The translations under genes were made by a program, and so were the position numbers. From Microtetraspora niveoalba (lineage in GTDB: Bacteria; Actinomycetota; Actinomycetes; Streptosporangiales; Streptosporangiaceae), in assembly GCF_001570405.1 (NCBI RefSeq), contig NZ_BBYM01000023.1:62001-126000 (forward strand): 64,000 nt of DNA. Reading direction: 5' to 3'. Below, in pieces: positions 16,919 to 24,994 of the stretch. A model generated the notes under the pieces. The model worked only from the letters and a program-made list of their open reading frames with translations, was not told the DNA's origin and did not search any database. Positions within the stretch are counted from its first letter, which is position 1. Every line of letters begins with the position of its first letter.

Positions 16919-17125
16919 GTGGTGGCGCACCTGGCGGAGCGCGGGGCGACCGGCCCCGCCTTCACCGTGGGCTTCTGCTTCGGCGGAAGCCGGCACACCT
17001 ACCCCGGCGCACCGCACTCCTTCTTCGACCGCGCGTACGCCGAGTGGGGAGAGGCGTGCGCCGACGCGTGGCGGCGGATCCTGGAGTTCACCGGCCGCCA
17101 CGGCGCGTCCGGCGAGCCCGTCTGA
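16919..17125 (+). pseudogene. Dienelactone hydrolase remnant, 5' truncated and internally deleted
   Basis: The frame reads VVAHLAERGATGPAFTVGFCFGGSR and then immediately HTYPGAPHSFFDRAYAEWGE, ending DAWRRILEFTGRHG. The first part matches the segment around the catalytic Cys of dienelactone hydrolases (GFCxGG), the second the segment around the catalytic His near their C-terminus (YPGAPHSFFDR). In intact enzymes these are separated by some 70-80 residues holding the catalytic Asp, and over 100 residues precede the first. Here both the N-terminal half and the middle are missing, so this is a decayed gene joined by an in-frame deletion. Confidence 0.75.
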
Positions 17126-17172
17126 TCGGCCGCACGGCACCGGCGGCCACGGGCCGCGGCTCCGCCGGGGCT

Positions 17173-18192
17173 TCAGCCGGCTCTCGACGAGGACTCCCTG
17201 ACGAAGAACGACGTCGGAAGCCGGACGCGCTCGGCGACGGGTGTGCCGTGGATCAGACCGTGGAGCATGTCGACGGCGCCCTCGGCGAGGCGCTCGGGGT
17301 GCATGTCGACCGCCGAGATCGCGGGGCTCGCGGTGCGGGCGTGCTCGGAGTCGGACGCCGTCGCCAGGAGCGTACGGCCGGGCACGCTCACTCCGGCCTC
17401 GCGCAGTTCCTCCAGCACGCCGACGGCCTGCCGTCCCGTGGCGCACAGGACGGCGTCGGGCACGCCGTCGCGGAGCAGCCGGGCGGCGACGGCGCGACCG
17501 CCCCGGATTCCGGCTCCCTCGGCGGCGCGCAGAACGCGGGGAGGCAGCCCCGCCCCCGCCGTCCACGCCCGGTAGGCGGCCTCGCAGTCCTGGTTCCAGC
17601 CGTTGGAGTCGGTGCCGCCGACCAGGACGATGTCGCGCGCGCCGGCGGAGGCGAAGTGGTCGAGCACCGCCGCCATGGAGCCCTCGTCGTCCGACGACAC
17701 CCAGTACGGCGAGTCTGGCCGGGCGACGTTCCGCCCGAGTGAGACGTAGGGGATGTCGCGGTCCTCCAGCCGCCGCACCACGGGGTCGTCCACCTCGGGC
17801 TCGGCGACGACGTAGCCGTCCAGGGAGTAGGCGAAGGCGGGGACCGGCGACCTCAGGAGGTTGGGGACGAGCATCATCCCGATGCCGCGGTCCATCGCCG
17901 CCACCGCCGCCGCCGCGAGCAGCCGGCTGAAGAAGTCGACGCCGTTCAGCGTGTACGAGCCGATCGCGTCGAGCGGGCGCAGCACCAGCCCGATCGTCCC
18001 CATGGGCGAGCGGCGCAGTCCGCGGGCGAGGGCGTCGGCCTGGTAGTCGAGCTCGGCGGCGACCCGTTTGACGCGGGCCCGGGTCTCCTGGCTGAGCGTG
18101 CCCTTGTCGTTGAGGGCGAGGGAGACGGCGGCGATCGAGACACCGGCTGCCCGCGCCACGTCCTCGATCGTCAGGCCCTTCCTGCGTGCCAT
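17173..18192 (-). CDS. LacI-family transcriptional regulator
   Basis: A 339-residue LacI/GalR protein. The N-terminal headpiece (residues about 6-60) is LTIEDVARAAGVSIAAVSLA with hinge helix region DALARGLRRSPMGTIGLVLR, followed by a periplasmic-binding-like effector domain. The start at 18192 is supported by GGGAGG; the open frame extends upstream without a site. It diverges from the ABC transporter operon, and a perfect palindrome lies between them, so it most likely represses the operon and itself, with an effector related to the imported solute. Confidence 0.92.
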   Translation of the reverse strand: MARRKGLTIEDVARAAGVSIAAVSLALNDKGTLSQETRARVKRVAAELDYQADALARGLRRSPMGTIGLVLRPLDAIGSYTLNGVDFFSRLLAAAAVAAMDRGIGMMLVPNLLRSPVPAFAYSLDGYVVAEPEVDDPVVRRLEDRDIPYVSLGRNVARPDSPYWVSSDDEGSMAAVLDHFASAGARDIVLVGGTDSNGWNQDCEAAYRAWTAGAGLPPRVLRAAEGAGIRGGRAVAARLLRDGVPDAVLCATGRQAVGVLEELREAGVSVPGRTLLATASDSEHARTASPAISAVDMHPERLAEGAVDMLHGLIHGTPVAERVRLPTSFFVRESSSRAG

Positions 18193-18219
18193 CCGCGGCC
18201 CTCCCCCGGTCGAACGATC

Positions 18220-18233
18220 ATAAATCGATTTAT
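18220..18233. promoter_or_regulatory. LacI-type operator, perfect 14-bp palindrome
   Basis: ATAAATCGATTTAT is an exact palindrome with the central CG typical of LacI-family operators. It lies 28 bases upstream of the lacI-like start and about 90 bases upstream of the solute-binding protein start. It is strikingly AT-rich in a GC-rich genome and is positioned to control both divergent transcripts. Confidence 0.78.
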
Positions 18234-18320
18234 AACAGTATCTGCTCGGCATGGCATAAAACCTTTTACTTCTCTAGCGTTGGCCCGGTTCGATCCGGCC
18301 CATGCCGAAGGAGCCATCCC

Positions 18321-19940
18321 GTGACACGCTCCCCCGTCGCCGCCGCCCTCGTGGCGGCGGCCGTCACCGCCATCGCCTCCTGCGCGCCGGCGGCTCCCGC
18401 CGAGCGCGCCCCGCAGAAGGAGGTCGCCCCCGGATTCGCCGCCGTCGCCGACACGTCGGCGACGCGCACCGGCGAGGCGACCGTCCAGCTCGACTACGAC
18501 ACCGCCGAGGCCGACGGCCTCGACCCGCAGACCGCGCAGTGGGCCCGCACCTGGATGCTGACCGGCCTCAGCTACGAGACGCTCGTGACCACGGACGAGA
18601 AGTTCGCCATCGTCCCCGAGCTCGCCACGTCGTGGACCACGCCCGACGACCGCACCTACGTGTTCACCCTCGACCCGGCGGCCACCTTCTCCAACGGACG
18701 GAAGGTCACCGCCGACGACGTCGTCGGCAGCCTGGAACGCCTCCGCGAGGGCGGCGGCGTGTGGTCGGGGCAGCTCGGACCGGTGTCGAGCGTCGAGGCG
18801 ACCGACGCCTCGACCGTGACCGTCAAGCTCGCCGAGCCGTACGCGCCGTTCCTGGCGGCGCTGGCGAACACCCCGGCCGCCGTGCTCCCGATGAAGGAGG
18901 TGAACGCGGGCACGATCGACCTCAAGAAGCAGATGGTCGGCAGCGGCCCGTACGTCGCCACGCAGCACCGGCAGGACAAGTCGTGGACGTTCGAGCGCAA
19001 CCCGTCCTACCGGCACGCCGACCAGGTGAAGATCACCAAACTGACCGTCGACATCGTCCCGCAGGACTCGACGCGGATGGCCGCCCTGCGCGAGGGCAGC
19101 GCGCAGATCGCGAACTTCAACAACGCGGACGCGATCGACCTCCTCGCCGACAGCCCGAAGACGAAGGTGTTCGCGCAGAAGCAGAGCGACTACTTCTACC
19201 TGCTCGTCAACTCGCGGCGTCCCGGCTCGCCCCTGGCGGACGAGAAGGTGCGGTTCGCGATCAACGCGGCGATCGACCGCCGGGCGCTCGTCGACGTCGC
19301 CCTCGGCGGCGAGAGCGCGCCGACCGCGGCCGCGCCGAGCAACCTGCCCGGCGGGTGCGCACCCGCCGAACTGCCCTCGGCGAAGGCCGGCCCGGGCAAG
19401 GCGGCGGGACTCCTCGCGGAGAGCGGCGCCAAGAACGTCTCCCTGAACCTCCTCATCGACAACTCCGAACCGGTGCTCGCGCAGCTCGCCCAGGTCATCC
19501 AGCAGCAGCTCGCCCAGATCGGCGTCACCGTGAAGATCGAGCAGTACGACGTCGGCACGTACGAGAAGCGGGTGCTCACCACCCGGCCCGGCGAGTTCGA
19601 CCTCGCGATCGGCTGGTTCGTCGGCTACGTCGACGCCTCGATGGTCACACGCTGGTGGAACCCGAAGCTCTCCGGCTTCACCTCCGGATTCGCCGGCGAC
19701 CACGCGGACCTCGACGCGCTCATCGCCAAGGCCCAGGCGACCGGCGACGAGAGCGCCCGCGCCGCCGCGCTCACCGAGCTGTGCGCGTCGGCCGACCGCC
19801 ACTCGGAGATCGTGCCGCTGGTGCACCGGCCGTCGTTCCTCGCGGTGGACACCTCGGTGGTGAGCCCGACCGTGCAAAGCGACGAGGGGTACGGCGACTT
19901 CCTGCGCCACATCGCCGACTTCCGCCTGCTCGGGAAGTAG
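18321..19940 (+). CDS. ABC transporter solute-binding lipoprotein (family 5, oligopeptide type)
   Basis: A 539-residue SBP_bac_5 protein. The GTG start at 18321 has GGAG eight bases upstream and opens a lipoprotein signal VAAALVAAAVTAIASCAPAA with the acylated Cys. Family landmarks include LATSWTTPDDRTYVFTLDP, FSNGRKVTADDVVGSLERL, YAPFLAALANTPAAVLP and VGSGPYVATQHRQDKSW. Such proteins bind peptides, nickel chelates, glycosides or other amide-bearing compounds. It is the first gene of the operon with two permeases and two ATPases under the LacI operator. Confidence 0.93.
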   Translation: MTRSPVAAALVAAAVTAIASCAPAAPAERAPQKEVAPGFAAVADTSATRTGEATVQLDYDTAEADGLDPQTAQWARTWMLTGLSYETLVTTDEKFAIVPELATSWTTPDDRTYVFTLDPAATFSNGRKVTADDVVGSLERLREGGGVWSGQLGPVSSVEATDASTVTVKLAEPYAPFLAALANTPAAVLPMKEVNAGTIDLKKQMVGSGPYVATQHRQDKSWTFERNPSYRHADQVKITKLTVDIVPQDSTRMAALREGSAQIANFNNADAIDLLADSPKTKVFAQKQSDYFYLLVNSRRPGSPLADEKVRFAINAAIDRRALVDVALGGESAPTAAAPSNLPGGCAPAELPSAKAGPGKAAGLLAESGAKNVSLNLLIDNSEPVLAQLAQVIQQQLAQIGVTVKIEQYDVGTYEKRVLTTRPGEFDLAIGWFVGYVDASMVTRWWNPKLSGFTSGFAGDHADLDALIAKAQATGDESARAAALTELCASADRHSEIVPLVHRPSFLAVDTSVVSPTVQSDEGYGDFLRHIADFRLLGK

Positions 19941-19946
19941 CCGCCG

Positions 19947-20909
19947 ATGCTCCGATGGATCGCCGGCCGCGTCGTCAGCGCGGCGGTCACCCTGCTCGGC
20001 ATCTCCCTGCTGATCTTCGTCGCGGTACGGCTCATGCCGGGCGGCTATGAGGACGTGATCCTCGGGCCGCTGGCCGGCCCCGAGCAGCGCGCCGCCGTGG
20101 CGGCCCGCTTCGGCCTCGACCAGCCGGTGTTCGTCCAGTTCTTCCTCTGGCTCGGCGCGCTGGTCCGGGGCGACCTCGGCATCTCGATGGTCACCCAGGC
20201 GCCGATCGTCGACGAGCTCGCGCTCCGGCTGCCGCTGACGACGCTGCTGGCGGCGATGTCGCTCACGGTCACCCTCCTCGTCGGCGTGCCGCTCGGGGTC
20301 CTCACCGCCGTACGCGGCGGCGGGGGCCGCGGCGGCGCGGCCGGCCGCCTCCTGTCGGCGATCGGGATCAGCCTGCCGGAGTTCGTGCTCGGCAGCGTGG
20401 TGATCTACGTCTTCTCGCGGTACGCGCTCGGGTTGCGGATCGGCGGGTTCGCGACCGGCGCCTCCGGGTCCGGCGCGGCCTTCCAGGCGCTCATCCTGCC
20501 CGCGCTCGTGCTCTCGGTGTTCTCGGTCGCCGCGACCGCGCGCACCACGCGGGACGCGGTGCTCGGCGTCCTCGTCGAGCCGCACATCGCCGCCGCGATC
20601 GGCCGGGGCGAGTCGCCCTGGCACATCGTCCGCCACCACGTGCTGCGCAACATCGGCATCCCGGTCCTCACCCTGCTGGGCAGCGTCGTCGCCTACCTGC
20701 TCGGCGGCGCCGTGATCGTCGAGTCCCTCTTCAACATCTCGGGACTCGGGTCGTACATGGTGTCCGCGCTCGGCCGCCGCGACTTCGGGGTGGTGCAGGC
20801 GACCGTGCTGTTCACGGCGGCGGCGTTCGTCGTCGTGAGCCTGCTCACCGAGCTCGCGTCCGGCCTGCTCGACCCGCGCGTCGCCACCACACGAAAGGGA
20901 GTCCGATGA
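19947..20909 (+). CDS. ABC transporter permease, DppB/OppB type
   Basis: A 320-residue inner-membrane permease. The N-terminus MLRWIAGRVVSAAVTLLGIS and the segment GLDQPVFVQFFLWLGALVRGD are typical of DppB/OppB proteins. The EAA loop that contacts the ATPase is recognisable around EPHIAAAIGRGESPWHIVRH, and six membrane helices are evident. It starts six bases after the binding-protein stop and overlaps the next permease by four bases. Confidence 0.93.
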   Translation: MLRWIAGRVVSAAVTLLGISLLIFVAVRLMPGGYEDVILGPLAGPEQRAAVAARFGLDQPVFVQFFLWLGALVRGDLGISMVTQAPIVDELALRLPLTTLLAAMSLTVTLLVGVPLGVLTAVRGGGGRGGAAGRLLSAIGISLPEFVLGSVVIYVFSRYALGLRIGGFATGASGSGAAFQALILPALVLSVFSVAATARTTRDAVLGVLVEPHIAAAIGRGESPWHIVRHHVLRNIGIPVLTLLGSVVAYLLGGAVIVESLFNISGLGSYMVSALGRRDFGVVQATVLFTAAAFVVVSLLTELASGLLDPRVATTRKGVR

Positions 20910-21766
20910 CGCTCGTGTCCTTCGCGCGGCGGTCCCGCGTCGCGCCCCGGCGGCGGGACGGCCTGTTCACCGTCGCGGCCGGCGTCCTCGCCGTCATCGC
21001 GGCCACCGCCGCGATCGCCGCGGTCGTCCCGTTCGCGGGCGACCCGGACGCCATCGTCGGGCCCCGGCTCTCGCCGCCGTCGGCGCGGTGGCCGTTCGGC
21101 ACCGACGCGCTCGGCCGCTCGCTGCTCGCCCGCGTGCTGGAGGGAGCCGGGACGACCCTCCTCGTCTCGATCGCCGCCGTCACGGCGACCGCCGTGGTCA
21201 GCACGCTCCTCGGCATGGTCGCCGGCTACTGCGGCGGCCCGCTGCGGGAAGCGGTGACGCGCCTCGGCGACGTCCTCTACGCGTTCCCCTCGATCGTGCT
21301 CGCGGTGCTGGTCGCCGCGGTCGTCGGCCCCGGCCTGGCCTGCGCGGTCGCCGCCATCGTGCTCGTCACCGTCCCCCTGATGACGAGGATGATCACTGCC
21401 GCGGCGGCCTCGGTCGCCGAGCGGGACTTCGTCACCACGGCGAAGATCAGCGCAGTGCCGGCCCCGGTCATCCTCGGCCGGCACGTCCTCTCGAACATCG
21501 GCGGCACGATCGCCGTGCAGGGCACGTACGCGCTCTCCGTCGGCATCCTCGTCGAGGGCGGGATGAGCTTCCTCGGGTACGGCGTGCAGCCGCCGCAGTC
21601 GTCGCTCGGCTCGCTCATCCAGCAGGGCGGGGCCTACATGGCCCACGCGCCCTGGCTGCTCTTCACGCCGGCCCTCGTGCTCGTGCTGGCGATCCTTTCG
21701 ATCAACCTCATCGGCGACACCCTCCGGGACCGCCTGGAGCCGCGCGAGACGAGGAGCCTCGGATGA
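20906..21766 (+). CDS. ABC transporter permease, DppC/OppC type
   Basis: A 286-residue permease with an N-terminal helix (FTVAAGVLAVIAATAAIAAV), the family motif RWPFGTDALGRSLLARVLEG and a C-terminal EAA-like segment (AERDFVTTAKISAVPAPVIL) ahead of FLGYGVQPPQSSLGSLIQQG. It pairs with the preceding DppB-type subunit. Start and stop overlap the neighbouring genes by ATGA, indicating translational coupling. Confidence 0.93.
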   Translation: MTLVSFARRSRVAPRRRDGLFTVAAGVLAVIAATAAIAAVVPFAGDPDAIVGPRLSPPSARWPFGTDALGRSLLARVLEGAGTTLLVSIAAVTATAVVSTLLGMVAGYCGGPLREAVTRLGDVLYAFPSIVLAVLVAAVVGPGLACAVAAIVLVTVPLMTRMITAAAASVAERDFVTTAKISAVPAPVILGRHVLSNIGGTIAVQGTYALSVGILVEGGMSFLGYGVQPPQSSLGSLIQQGGAYMAHAPWLLFTPALVLVLAILSINLIGDTLRDRLEPRETRSLG

Positions 21767-22581
21767 CCGTCCCCACCCGCGCCCCGCTCGTACACGTGCG
21801 CGGACTGTCGGCCGAGTACCGCTCCCGTCTCGGCACGATCGCCGCCCTCCGCGACGTGGACCTGTCGCTCGAACCGGGTGACCTCCTCGGCGTCGTCGGG
21901 GAGAGCGGGTCGGGCAAGAGCACGCTGTCGGCCGCGCTCGGCCGGATGTCGCCGGGCTCGTGCCGCGTCACCTCCGGCACCGTGGAGATCGGGGGCGTGG
22001 ACGTCGCCGGCCTCGACGGCCCGGCCCTGCGCGCGCTGCGCCGCGACGTGCTCGGCTTCATCCCGCAGGACCCGATCGGCTCCCTCGACCCGACCCTGCG
22101 CATCGGCCGCCAGCTCCGCCTCGCCCTCCGCCCGCTCAGGCGGCCCTACGACCACACGGCGCTCGTCGCCCTGCTGGACGGCGTGCAGATCCGCGAGCCG
22201 GAGCGCGTGTTGCGCCTCTATCCCCACGAGATCTCGGGCGGGATGGCCCAGCGGGTCGCGATCGCGCTCGCGATGGCGCGCGAGCCGCGCGTCCTCGTCG
22301 CCGACGAACCCACGGCGGCGCTCGACGCCCAGGTACGTGAGGACGTGCTCGACCTCATGGTGCGGCTCATCGCCTCGTCGGGGGCCGCGCTCCTCTGGGT
22401 GAGCCACGACCTGCGGGCGGTGCGGCGCTGGTGCACACGCGTGATGGTGATGCGGGCGGGCGAGGTGGTCGAGGCGGGACCGACCGAGGACGTGTTCGGC
22501 CGGCCGGAGCATCCGTACACGCGGCGGCTCCTGGACGCGCTCGCGATGACACCCGCCGCGGACGAACGGGAGAAGGCATGA
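21763..22581 (+). CDS. ABC transporter ATPase, DppD/OppD type
   Basis: A 272-residue ATPase. Walker A is GESGSGKST, Q-loop FIPQDPIGSLDPTLR, signature EISGGMAQRVAIALAM, Walker B PRVLVADEPTAALDAQ, H-switch WVSHDLRAV, and the oligopeptide-type C-terminal HPYTRRLLDAL. The ATG at 21763 overlaps the stop of the preceding permease. Unlike many DppD proteins it has only a short C-terminal extension. Confidence 0.93.
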   Translation: MTVPTRAPLVHVRGLSAEYRSRLGTIAALRDVDLSLEPGDLLGVVGESGSGKSTLSAALGRMSPGSCRVTSGTVEIGGVDVAGLDGPALRALRRDVLGFIPQDPIGSLDPTLRIGRQLRLALRPLRRPYDHTALVALLDGVQIREPERVLRLYPHEISGGMAQRVAIALAMAREPRVLVADEPTAALDAQVREDVLDLMVRLIASSGAALLWVSHDLRAVRRWCTRVMVMRAGEVVEAGPTEDVFGRPEHPYTRRLLDALAMTPAADEREKA

Positions 22582-23336
22582 CCACGGTGCTGAAGATGTC
22601 GGACGTGAACGTCACCTTCACCAGCGGATGGGGGCGGCGGCGCACCCGGTCCCGGGCGATGAAGGACGTCACCCTGGAGGTCGAGGCCGGGCGCACGCTC
22701 GGGGTCGTCGGCGAGTCCGGCTCGGGCAAGAGCACCACCGGATCCGTCGCGCTCGGGCTGCGCCGGCCGGACAGCGGAACCGTCGAGGTGCTGGGACGGC
22801 CCGCGGCGGAGCGCGGGCGGGCGCTGCGCGGACGGGTGCAGGCGGTGCTGCAGCACCCGCACTGGTCGTTGAACCCGCGGCGGCGCGTAGGCGTCTCGGT
22901 GCGGGAACCGCTCGCGGTGGCCGCGCGCCGTCTCGGCCGGGAGGAGCAGCGGGAGCGCGTGGTCCGCATCCTGGAGCAGGTCGGGCTCGACGCGGCGACG
23001 GCCGACCGGTACCCCCATGAGCTCTCCGGCGGCCAGCGGCAGCGGGTGTCCGTGGCGCGGGCTCTCATCACGGAGCCCGGCTTCATCGTCTTCGACGAGG
23101 CGGTGAGCGCCCTCGACGTGTCCGTGCAGTCGCAGATCCTCGAGCTCATCCGCGAACTGCAGGCCTCGCACACGTTCGGCGCCCTCTTCATCTCGCACGA
23201 CCTCGCGGCGGTACGGCGCGTGGCCGACACGATCGCGGTGATGCGTCACGGCGAGGTGCTCGAGACGGCGCCGGCCGAGCGGTTCTTCACCGATCCGGCC
23301 CATGAGTACTCGCGGCGCCTGCTCGCCGCGCTCTGA
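22578..23336 (+). CDS. ABC transporter ATPase, DppF/OppF type
   Basis: A 252-residue ATPase overlapping the preceding gene by ATGA. Walker A is GESGSGKSTT, Q-loop AVLQHPHWSLNPRRRV, signature ELSGGQRQRVSVARAL, Walker B FIVFDEAVSALDVS (Glu followed by Ala-Val instead of Pro-Thr), H-switch FISHDLAAV. It completes the heterodimeric ATPase pair of the oligopeptide-type importer. The Q-loop carries His-Pro in place of the usual Asp-Pro. Confidence 0.92.
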   Translation: MTTVLKMSDVNVTFTSGWGRRRTRSRAMKDVTLEVEAGRTLGVVGESGSGKSTTGSVALGLRRPDSGTVEVLGRPAAERGRALRGRVQAVLQHPHWSLNPRRRVGVSVREPLAVAARRLGREEQRERVVRILEQVGLDAATADRYPHELSGGQRQRVSVARALITEPGFIVFDEAVSALDVSVQSQILELIRELQASHTFGALFISHDLAAVRRVADTIAVMRHGEVLETAPAERFFTDPAHEYSRRLLAAL

Positions 23337-23357
23337 CCCACGACAGGAGGAACATCG

Positions 23358-24974
23358 ATGGACATCGCGGCGGACGCCGTCTACATCGTCGGCGAGGTCG
23401 AACCGTTCGACGGAACACCGGAGCCGGGGCCGAGGCCCACCGCGATCGCCGTGACCGGTGGACGCGTGCTCGCGGTCGGCGGCGCCGAGGTCGCCGAGCG
23501 TCATCTCGGGCCGCGCACGGTCGTGCACCGGTACGAGGACGCCGTCCTGCTCCCCGGTCTCACCGACTGCCACGTGCACCCGGTCTGGGGCTCCGTCGAG
23601 CTGGGCCGGGCCGTCGACCTCGACGGGATCGCCACCCTCGACGGCGTGCTCGGCGCGCTCCGGTCCGCCGCGGCCGGCACCGCGCACGACGAGTGGATCT
23701 TCGGCCACGCGCTCGACCCGAACGTCTTCGACGGCGCCCCGCACGGCAGGATGCTCGCCGAGGCCCTGCCGAACCGGCCCGTCGCGCTGCTGCTCCGGGA
23801 CGCCCACTCGCTCGTCGTCAGCCCGCGCGTCATCGAACTGGCCGGCCTGACCGGGCGGGAGACGTTCGACGACCGGGCGTCGGTGGCGCTCCATCCCGAC
23901 GGCGCGCCGAGCGGGCTGCTCCTCGAACTCAGCGCGATGGCGCTGGTGGAGCCCCTCTACCCGGCGCTTTCCGTACGGCAACAGGCCGACTACGTGCTCG
24001 CGGAGCTGGCGAAGACGGCCGCCGCGGGGCTCACCGGCGGTCACGCGATGGACTTCGGCCCGCCCAGCCACGAGATCTTCCTGGACATCGAGTCGCGCGC
24101 CGAGCTGCCGATCAAGCTGCGCTGCTCGCCGCTCGTCCCCGCCGACTCCGGTCCGGAGACCTGGCGGGAGATCGCCGCGCTCCTGGGCCTGCGCGGGCGG
24201 CGCTGGAGCGTCGAGGGCGTGAAGTTCATGCTCGACGGCACGATCGACAACGGCACGGCCTGGCTGGAGGAACCGGACGCCTACGGGGAGAACCACGCGG
24301 CGCTGTGGACGGACCCGGACGCCTACCGGGCGGCGGTCGCGTTCTTCGCCGGCCGCGGCGTCCCCACCGCCACCCACGCGATCGGCGACCGCGCCGTGCG
24401 CTTCGCCCTCGACGCCGTGGCCGAGGTCGGCGCCGGGCCCGCCGCCCCGCACCGGATCGAGCACGTCGAGACCATCCCGGACGAGACGGTCGACCGCTTC
24501 GCGCGGCTCGGCGTCGTCGCGAGCATGCAGCCCGTCCACGGCACCCGGCACACGCGCGCCGACCGCAGCGACAACTGGTCGGTACGGCTCGGCGCCGAAC
24601 GCGCGTCGCGCGGCTGGCGCTGCCGGGACCTGCGGGAGCGCGGCGCGGTCGTCGCCCTCGGCTCGGACTGGCCCATCGGGACGGCCGATCCGCGGGTCCT
24701 CCTCGCCGACGCGCAGCTCCGCCGTCCCGTGGAGGAGCCGGGAACCGCGCCGGTGCAGCCGGAGCAGGCGCTCACCGCCCGCATGGCCTACGAGGGCCTC
24801 ACCACCCACGCCGCGATCGCCGCCGGCCGGGCCACGAGCCGAGGGCGCGTCGCGCCGGGGTACGAGGCCGACTTCACCCTCTTCGCCGAGAACCCGCTGC
24901 GGCTCACCCCCGAGCGGCAGGCCGTCAACCCCGTGATCGCCACGGTCGTCGACGGCCGCCCGCAGCACGGCTGA
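23358..24974 (+). CDS. YtcJ-like metal-dependent amidohydrolase
   Basis: A 538-residue Amidohydro_3 protein, cytoplasmic (no signal). The metal motif LTDCHVHP follows the N-terminal beta-sandwich strand, then GVKFMLDGTIDNGTAWLEEP, THAIGDRAVRFALDAV (metal His), HRIEHVETI and ALGSDWPIG (catalytic Asp). The N- and C-terminal sandwich pieces (AVTGGRVLAVGG; GYEADFTLFAENPL) are intact. Members hydrolyse amide bonds of formamides and N-substituted compounds; the substrate is not known here. A strong GGAGGAAC site precedes it, 21 bases after the ATPase. It is paralogous to the exported protein at 26147-27940. Confidence 0.9.
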   Translation: MDIAADAVYIVGEVEPFDGTPEPGPRPTAIAVTGGRVLAVGGAEVAERHLGPRTVVHRYEDAVLLPGLTDCHVHPVWGSVELGRAVDLDGIATLDGVLGALRSAAAGTAHDEWIFGHALDPNVFDGAPHGRMLAEALPNRPVALLLRDAHSLVVSPRVIELAGLTGRETFDDRASVALHPDGAPSGLLLELSAMALVEPLYPALSVRQQADYVLAELAKTAAAGLTGGHAMDFGPPSHEIFLDIESRAELPIKLRCSPLVPADSGPETWREIAALLGLRGRRWSVEGVKFMLDGTIDNGTAWLEEPDAYGENHAALWTDPDAYRAAVAFFAGRGVPTATHAIGDRAVRFALDAVAEVGAGPAAPHRIEHVETIPDETVDRFARLGVVASMQPVHGTRHTRADRSDNWSVRLGAERASRGWRCRDLRERGAVVALGSDWPIGTADPRVLLADAQLRRPVEEPGTAPVQPEQALTARMAYEGLTTHAAIAAGRATSRGRVAPGYEADFTLFAENPLRLTPERQAVNPVIATVVDGRPQHG

Positions 24975-24994
24975 ACCCCCGAACGAAGGAAGAC

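Noticed and set aside
18171-20639. Long minus-strand open frame opposite the solute-binding protein and permease
   Set aside because: Composition (RRDQ, EHDA-type runs) and antisense position to a clear ABC operon mark it as a shadow frame.
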